64,000 nt of DNA. It comes from Aphrocallistes beatrix. Its lineage: Eukaryota > Porifera > Hexactinellida > Sceptrulophora > Aphrocallistidae. Under the pieces are notes generated by a model. The model was not told the DNA's origin and did not search any database. It worked only from the letters and a program-made list of their open reading frames with translations. Shown here piece after piece: positions 56,200-64,000 of the stretch. The stretch covers positions 4,340,001 to 4,404,000 of the forward strand of contig OY725490.1 in the NCBI GenBank assembly GCA_963281255.1. The letters run 5' to 3'. Every line of letters begins with the position of its first letter. Position 1 is the first letter of the stretch. The translations under genes and the position numbers were made by a program.

Positions 56200-57978
56200 G
56201 CCTGACCATAGTCGAATTATAGCCATATAATGGGTGGTAAACGGACACTTCGTCGCACGGACGGACGGGTTTTACCCTCATTTTCCACAAAAGATGTCAA
56301 ATCATTACTATCCACGGGTTGAATATATTCATCATCGCAACTTTTACTATAACTAATAAATGATTCTAAATTTTGTATATGCTTCTCAACATTCTTAGTG
56401 AAATTTCGGTTTAATAAGACCTAACACAAATCCATAAAAACATTATCTAAATTTATCATTTGAGTACAATTTATCACATATCCTATAGTATGAAGAAACA
56501 ATTTTTGAACTGGTTTAGATAACTTTTTTATTCACATTAAAAGCTATTCCATTCATTAGGTGAGCGGAACCCAAGTGAAGAATAACGCCGAATTGCATAC
56601 AAACCTCCTCCTGACTAAATAATAAGTTCCAACATTTCTCCAAGTATGTGAAAATATCAGATTTAATAAAAGCGTTAAAAACACTATGAATAGTGCCCAG
56701 CTAGTATAATCAATCTCTACATAGCCAATATTAATTCCTCTACTTAAGACCTTTTTTGAGTCAAGATACCATTAATGTAAGAAATAAGATATTTCTGCAG
56801 AAGAATGAACTGAACTAATCATTTCTTGAATTTGATCTTGAGAATACATATGAACTATGAACGGATCATGGCCTAAAGACTGGATGTACCCTCGAAGTAT
56901 ATTATTAACTGTAATATTTCAATAATATTCCTGTAAACCAGAAAGTTCGCTCCAATTATCGTTAGAAAACCTTTGAAGACAAGACAAATCAAACTTAGCC
57001 TTCCTCAAGACGCAGGCACTTCTTACATTGTTAAAGTTGCCAAAAGATAACGCAGAGCGCTCACAATTGGGATGGGGAAACTGTTCATAAAAGTAGTTAC
57101 CAACTGATTTTCAGTTAAATTAGAGGCTACCTGCAATCTTAAACTATTCGAAATTTTCTTGAGTTGGCAATGTCCACATTTGAATGCTGAGGGGATAAGG
57201 TCCCCATTACTTCGAAATTGACAGTAATGTTAACAGGCCGAGAGGTAAAAGTTCATTCTGTATTGTAAATTTAAAACGAAGACAATTAGAAAACTTGCAT
57301 TCTGCATGAACAGTGAAAAAACAAGTATTGCTTTTCCTACTATAATTTTACCTATTTTTTTGTATTTAAAGCAAATAATACAAACAAATGTAGTTTCGAT
57401 CTTAGCATTAAAGGCATTGGTCCAATCCCTCGAAAAGATAGCTCGGTTGCCCTGTACCATCGCTATATTTTCCCATTCACCCAAAGTAAAATTAAATTCC
57501 CCATTAGAAATACTAGGGAGATTTATCGCATCGTTGAGATTTCGATCACTTTACAACTATCATTATCTCCACTCTTAGATATCTTACCACTCCTATCAAG
57601 ATATGCGTTCCCTTGATATACCACCTTATCGTCGGACTTGTTCAACTCACCCTTAGATGGCATCTCAGCAGCTACTAAGTCCTTTATCTGACCGCGATTC
57701 TTCATCCAATTAGTATAGAGTAACGTGCGTTTCCTCTCTCTGTTGACTCCGTACATCGATATGCACAATTTTCCCCAAAGAGAATTGCTTGCTCTCCTGT
57801 TTTCTTTATTTAATGCTGAATTTAAAGATTCAAAAGAATCGTATCCCAATTGGTGGAGTAAGGCCTGATAAAAAGTAATACTCTCGGGATTATTCATCTT
57901 TTCTGACTTGGAATTATGGAAGTAGTCAGAGGAAAATCGAGAAGAAAAAAGAGAATGATATGGAAATGCGGAATGCAA
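56200..57978 (-). pseudogene. Decayed transposon-like gene, family unknown
   Basis: Minus strand, starting at ATG 57978 or at the internal Met of EKMNNPESITFYQALLHQLG (about 57897). The first 151 codons are open and encode SLWGKLCISMYGVNRERKRT, LLYTNWMKNRGQIKDLV and a short linker. The frame then shifts: CIICFKYKKIGK (57390), FKCGHCQLKKIS (57170) and GHDPFIVHMYSQDQIQEMIS (about 56850) follow in broken frames. A zinc-finger N-terminus and a downstream DPFxVHMYSQ motif recall DDE transposases of large animal transposons, but I cannot assign a superfamily. Terminal repeats were not found. The overlapping plus-strand ORF is a shadow. Confidence 0.4.
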
Positions 57979-58676
57979 AATACGAAATGCGAAATGCGAA
58001 AAACAAAAATGTATGGAAACGTCAAGTTTGAATAATGTTAGTTCGGAAAAAAACCAACATATTTATATATACTAATTAGGCTGGGATAAATAAAAAAAGT
58101 AGGAATATTTAATTAATTATGAATTGACCAGGAATTATGCATTGATTGTGTAAACAAATTCAGTGACATTCATCAAGAGCGTAGATAACTATGGATAAAT
58201 AGCTAAGTTTGTCTAGATCAGATCCTAGTTGGATACTAGTATGAAATTATGCCTATTACCAAACTAGTAAATACAAAATTTCGTTCCCTGCCATTTAGCC
58301 AGTTTTACGAATTTAGTCTTGAAAAAGGATTTCAGGGGTGCACCAAAGCTCATCTTCATGTGGTTAAAATGGATAATTGCTACCATTCATATTTACTGAG
58401 TTATTCCACAAGATACGTGACATGGACTAAAAGTGTCACTGCTTACTCATCATGTAGGATATTAAAATTTCACATATCAAATATGAATGCACCAATGCTC
58501 CTCTACACAATGGTGTAATTAGATTTCATCTACGACATATGCTTGCTGATTTATTCATGTTTTAACGTGACATGCGAATCCGCCGCTGAATCGGCCGCTA
58601 AGATAACACTCGTTAGATTATTGCGGATATTCTTTAACAGATGCACAGTATCAAATTGAAGGTAGTCTTTCCAGAG

Positions 58677-59834
58677 GGATACCGACAGTTCGAGACGCGA
58701 CAGTTTGATACCGACAATTCGAAATGCCGACATTTCGATACGCGACAGTTCGATACTACATTAAACGAAATGTAAGTGTAATAAGACGAAAAGATAACTC
58801 AAATTTAATGATTTTAGCTATTCTAAAGATACGTATCTAGTAATAAGTTTGGATGTAATGCAAATGAGAATTATATTTGGGTACATAAGTTCGGATCTCT
58901 GTTACTAATCTAAATCCAATCCAATATGATGCGCTATACCACGGAAGAAATCCATGGGTGGACGATTGAAATAGTACCTGACCAAATTTCGAATTGATTC
59001 TTCTTGATATTGGCAATTTCTCCGTTTTGTTGGTTTTTCTTCTCCTTGAAATTTTACTTGTTTAAATTCAACTATCCCTTGCTCCAACTTTAAGGCCTGA
59101 ATAAATTTCCAAATAGTTGGGTGACAACAACCAACGGTGGCGTTAAACGAACGATGCCAGGCCTCGATTGAATTTGTCGTTCTTGGGTATCCAGTCAGTA
59201 CCTCGAAATGACTATTCCATATTTCAACAGGAAACAGTGGTTGTTGAAAAGTGCCACCAGGTAGAATACGCCCAACGTAGGTACGCTCGAAATAGAGAAC
59301 TAAACCCTCAGCCATTGGCATAGGTAGATCCTGGACTACTCCAAGAGATTTAAGATATCGCAAGGTGGTGCAAAAGCTAGAGCAGGTGATAGTTTAATTT
59401 GTATCGCGAAGCTCTCGTTTTGCTGATATTCGTTTTGTAGACCTTCCGCTTGAATTTTGCGGAATATGTTCTGTGTCAAATGAAAGAAACATCCCTTTAT
59501 ATGAGTATGCGGCCAGAAATTTGAAAATGCATTTGCAACTGCCTTTTCGAAGTCAATTAACATATGAGTAGGGTGAGCATGTGGACAGAGTTGTTTGATT
59601 ACTTGCCACATTCTCGTGTAAGTAGGCTGAGACTTATTAGGTAAAAGTACGGATCTAATAACATTGATTGAAAAAGAAATCGAGTCTATTTGTCACTGAT
59701 TTATATGAATTCACATTTTATCAAATTTTGGATATTCTCACATCAAACTGTTTCGTATCGAACTGTCGCGTATCGAAATGTCGGCATCTCGAATTGTCGG
59801 TATCAAACTGTCGCGTCTCGAACTGTCGGTATCC
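58677..59834 (-). mobile_element. Mutator-like (MULE) element, 10-bp TSD
   Basis: 1,158 bp with ~80-bp terminal inverted repeats starting GGATACCGACAGTTCGAGAC. Each arm is made of five degenerate CGACARTTCGA units. CTTTCCAGAG is present exactly on both sides (58667-58676, 59835-59844), a 9-10-bp target duplication as expected for MULEs. Only the C-terminal part of the transposase remains inside. It is inserted in the THAP/P-like transposase gene. Confidence 0.88.
58905..59640 (-). pseudogene. MULE transposase, C-terminal fragment
   Basis: Minus strand, entering open from about 59640 (LLPNKSQPTYTRMWQVIKQL). PTHMLIDFEKAVANAF holds the second catalytic Asp region and IKGCFFHLTQNIFRKIQ the conserved Cys/His block. 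A one-base overlap near 59340 then shifts to FERTYVGRI, NSHFEVLTGYPRTTNSIEAW, HRSFNATVGCCHPTIWKFI (catalytic Glu region). The stop is at 58905. The DNA-binding N-terminus and first Asp are missing, so this is an internally deleted, non-autonomous MULE. Confidence 0.85.
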
Positions 59835-60241
59835 CTTTCCAGAGCAATATGGGTTGCGGATAACATTAGTATTATCGCCCATTCCATGTAAGTGTCTAAG
59901 TTGCATGAAAGCATTGACGTTTGTGGTATGATTGTCAGCTACTATCGCACGAAGGTTAAAATCTGTTTGGGATAGCACATATATTTGTCTAAGTTTGAAT
60001 GGACTAGTTTCCATGAAAACATTAAGATAGGTACTGCTGATACTACGAATGGTATTGGTTAGCGAAATAACCATAAAACACATGATACTCTAGTTTACAA
60101 TCAAAATGCACTTGAAGCTGTAAGTACATTTCATCTAAGAGTAAGACTACATCGTTCCTGATTAATTCGTTGTCCCGAAGTACTGAGAGTGCATTACAAC
60201 TATCGATCGAGGAACGATCGACGTAGAGATTCACTGGTAGT

Positions 60242-60587
60242 CATAGGCGTCGGAACCACCCGCTACCCGGCATGGGCCGGGCGGCCCTAAGGGGCTGCCC
60301 GGCTTTACCCGGCATCGTCGGTTATGGGCCGGATAGGCCCAGAGGGCCTACCTGGCTGGGTACAAGCTTACCTAATACATTCCCAAAGTCCTAGAACCGT
60401 GTATCATGCAGTTTAATTACTGTACCCACTAAAACATAGCAACTAACATCATGACAGACGACCGGAGTAAGCAGAAAGGATAGTCGATTTCTATAGAGTT
60501 TATTTATGTTAGTATCGATTGGGCTGACCCCGGAGTCTTTGGGCCGGGCGGCCCGAAGGGCCATTGGGTCCATTTCCGACGCCTATG
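60242..60587. mobile_element. hAT-like MITE with perfect 8-bp TSD
   Basis: 346 bp with ends CATAGGCGTCGGAA and TTCCGACGCCTATG (perfect inverted repeats). CTGGTAGT lies at both 60234-60241 and 60588-60595. GGGCCGGGCGGCCC-type GC palindromes lie near each end. It interrupts the THAP/P-like gene. Confidence 0.92.
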
Positions 60588-61481
60588 CTGGTAGTACTTT
60601 AACAGTTGATAAGTATCGAAGCAAAAGGCAAATTTAGAATGGCTGGTGTATACTTAGGTCTACCACGAGGATTGATGCAACAAATGTTCAATAATTCCTT
60701 TATAACCAGAATGTCGAATTTCGAAGGCATGTTTTTGCAATAGTTAGAGAGGTTATCAAGTGGATACAAATGAGTCAGCTTAGATCCTGCAGTCCTATCA
60801 ATATAATCAGGTAGAGGAATAGGAGAACCTTCATAACTAAGTCTGATATGAAAGTTCGTGTCAATAGAGATACATTCCTTTACACGTGTGATTCCAGCAT
60901 CAATAACTAGATGGTAAGCAGTAACTGAGTCCTGTGCTATGTGCATCGTAAAGTCTCGATATTCGGGACTCTTTCTGAGATAATTGATGACAACTTCAAA
61001 ATCTCGTATTGTATACTTTTCCAAATATAGAACAAGTTCATCTGGTTGGAAAATAAGTACTTTTGGTGGCTTGCACGATTGTGCGGGAACAACTGCCTGG
61101 CTTTTAGGTATTGACAAAGGGTGGATGGTTGGAATTGGATTCAATGAAAAACTAACTAAACGAGTTCGAATTTCATTCGATTTGATGTACTTGGCTTCAA
61201 AGTGATCAGACAAATTCGAGAACTAGTTATAATATAATTCGGGCTGTTCAAAAATGAAAGCCATTTCTCAAGTAAGTCATCATACCAAGGAATAGACGGG
61301 AATCTAAAACGAGGAGTATTAGGAACATTAGCATAACCGGAATTACAACCAGATACTGAACACTTTTCAGGCATAGAGCTAGAGAAATCCTCGAGTATAA
61401 TAACATAAAAATATTCTCATTAGAATGGAAAGTTTAACATTTGTGGCCATTATTATAAACGGCCTGCTATTTTCTAGGCAA

Positions 61482-61570
61482 CAAGTGCGCTTCGCTTGCT
61501 TGCGCTGCGCGCAGCTTGGGGACAATATGTGTCCGCAGAGTCGCCCTGCGGGCGCCTGGAGTTACTTAAT
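61482..61570 (-). mobile_element. Family A tail fragment
   Basis: Minus-strand hairpin tail starting CAAGTGCGCTTCGCTTGC after an A, through CGCCCTGCGGGCGCCTGGAG. The core does not follow. Instead the DNA is AT-rich, with a repeated GTAAACAAAAGT motif at 61605 and 61862. Confidence 0.65.
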
Positions 61571-61914
61571 CTAACCTATTTTGGGATTTTTTTGCTATAT
61601 ATAAATATTGTAAACAAAAGTTAACGGATCCGAAAATAGAAAATATTCTAAATCTACACCACTAAAAACCCCATGTCAACATTTGGAAGCTGGTCTCTAG
61701 CCTATTTTTGTAATTTGTTTACTTTATGTAAGTAAACAAATTAATTATCATATTTACACAAAAATATGATATTCGAAATCTACATCCCTCAAAACATCAC
61801 ATGTTAACCGTTGAAAGCAAGTTTCTAACATATTTTGATTCATTTACTTTATGTACCTATTGTAAACAAAAGTAAACAAATTAATTAACAAATTTACTCG
61901 AAAACCCCATGTCA

Positions 61915-62070
61915 ACTTTAGGTGAGAGAAGGCAGAAATTGTAATAGAACGTGTCTATATTAATATTCTTCACATATGATACAATTCTCAAAAAAATGAT
62001 GACTCATCATTCTATTATGGCATCAACATTGCGTCCAAAAAGAAAAATTTGACAAATTTGTGATTTTGTT
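61915..62070 (+). mobile_element. Family A core fragment
   Basis: Diverged plus-strand core (GAGAGAAGGCAGAAATTGTA, CTTCACATATGATACAA, ATGATGACTCATCATT, then GACAAATTTGTGATTTT). Both ends are lost. Confidence 0.55.
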
Positions 62071-62286
62071 GTTTAGTTGCTATTGAATTTTCCAATATAG
62101 CATCAATTGGCTAAAATGGGTTTCATGAGCAACCACACACACACACACAAAAATTTTGTTTTAATCACTATATCTAAGGATTATTTAAATTGTCTTAGAA
62201 GAAAATATAAACAAATCTAACTATAACTTAAAATGAACAAAATTAATAGTTATCCAACATGATCGTGATAAAATCATACAACTAAA

Positions 62287-63849
<1,563 letters not shown>

Positions 63850-63922
63850 TTATACTGCTGATTTAGGTGTATTTGAACCAAATATTTACAAAAAATAGCA
63901 AGAGTACCTTCAAAATCCACAA

Positions 63923-64000
63923 ATTTCCTTGAGGCCCCTAACCCCGAATGTTTTGGGATAATTGTGAATAATAATTCATATTCCTAGCACCACGAAGTAT
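63923..64000. repeat. Family E dispersed repeat, copy 3, runs off the window
   Basis: Matches positions 1-80 in the same orientation (TTTCCTTGAGGCC, CTAACCCCGAAT, AATTCATATTCCTAGCA). The rest lies beyond the window. Confidence 0.7.

Larger units (their letters stand above)
58250..61374 (-). pseudogene. THAP/P-like transposase gene, broken by two insertions
   Basis: Minus strand from ATG 61374: MPEKCSVSGCNSGYANVPNT gives the first THAP cysteines. A one-base shift near 61213 then places CSDHF (the Cys-His end of the finger) in the frame 60599-61213, which stays open for 204 codons. After a hAT MITE (60242-60587) the frame continues with DVVLLLDEMYLQ (first catalytic Asp region, about 60140) and FMVISLTNTIRSIS, LRAIVADNHTTNVNAFMQL to about 59845. 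A Mutator-like element (58677-59834) then intervenes, and LQFDTVHLLKNIRNN (about 58640) resumes. The gene order is that of P-like/THAP9-type transposases. The far C-terminus is not recognisable. Confidence 0.7.

Overview
This window is AT-rich animal nuclear DNA, not bacterial. It contains spliced short introns (GT-AG), metazoan host genes with no operon structure, and dense layers of eukaryotic DNA transposons. I recognise two intact host genes. One is a TMEM62-type transmembrane metallophosphoesterase at 23009-24856 (+). The other is a ribosomal protein S6 kinase at 62287-63690 (-), near the right edge. Both are single-exon here. Short introns, mariners, Harbingers, P-like elements and pogo-like MITEs suggest an invertebrate, possibly an arthropod, but I cannot name the species.

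Layout. 1-4.4 kb: a TTAA-ended repeat (family E) and several copies of a ~540-bp element (family A), with MITEs nested in them. Family A copies begin with TC after an A and end with CTTG before a T. They carry an AT microsatellite and a GC-rich hairpin tail, so they look like non-autonomous Helitrons of the DINE-1/HINE type. 5.1-11.7 kb: a decayed autonomous Helitron (Rep, PIF1-type helicase, C-terminal OTU protease). 11.9-12.75 kb: an undocumented six-exon micro-exon gene that no simple ORF scan would show. 13-22.4 kb: TTAA-flanked foldback repeats and one hAT-like MITE. 22.4-26.2 kb: TMEM62, a possible unknown exon and a Tc1-like MITE.

26.5-35.6 kb: a relict transposon gene split by a long-TIR element. 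That element holds a pogo-like MITE, which in turn holds a P-superfamily element with a clean 8-bp target duplication and an intact THAP-domain ORF. 36.2-37.5 kb: a mariner. 37.8-40 kb: family A copies and a piggyBac relict. 40.2-47.7 kb: a multi-layer nest with Harbinger, P-like foldback, TTA-flanked element and hAT MITE, all inside one family B repeat. 48.8-55.9 kb: family A copies, pogo-like MITEs, another P-like foldback and a second mariner. 56.2-61.4 kb: an unknown relict and a THAP/P-like transposase gene broken by a Mutator-like element and a hAT MITE. 62.3-63.7 kb: S6 kinase. The window begins and ends in the same family E repeat.

The elements form a readable insertion stratigraphy because many host and guest sites can be compared with undisturbed copies. 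The host genes show no obvious functional link to each other. The most novel coding signal is the micro-exon gene next to the Helitron. The most informative mobile element is the internally deleted P-like element that still keeps its THAP DNA-binding domain.
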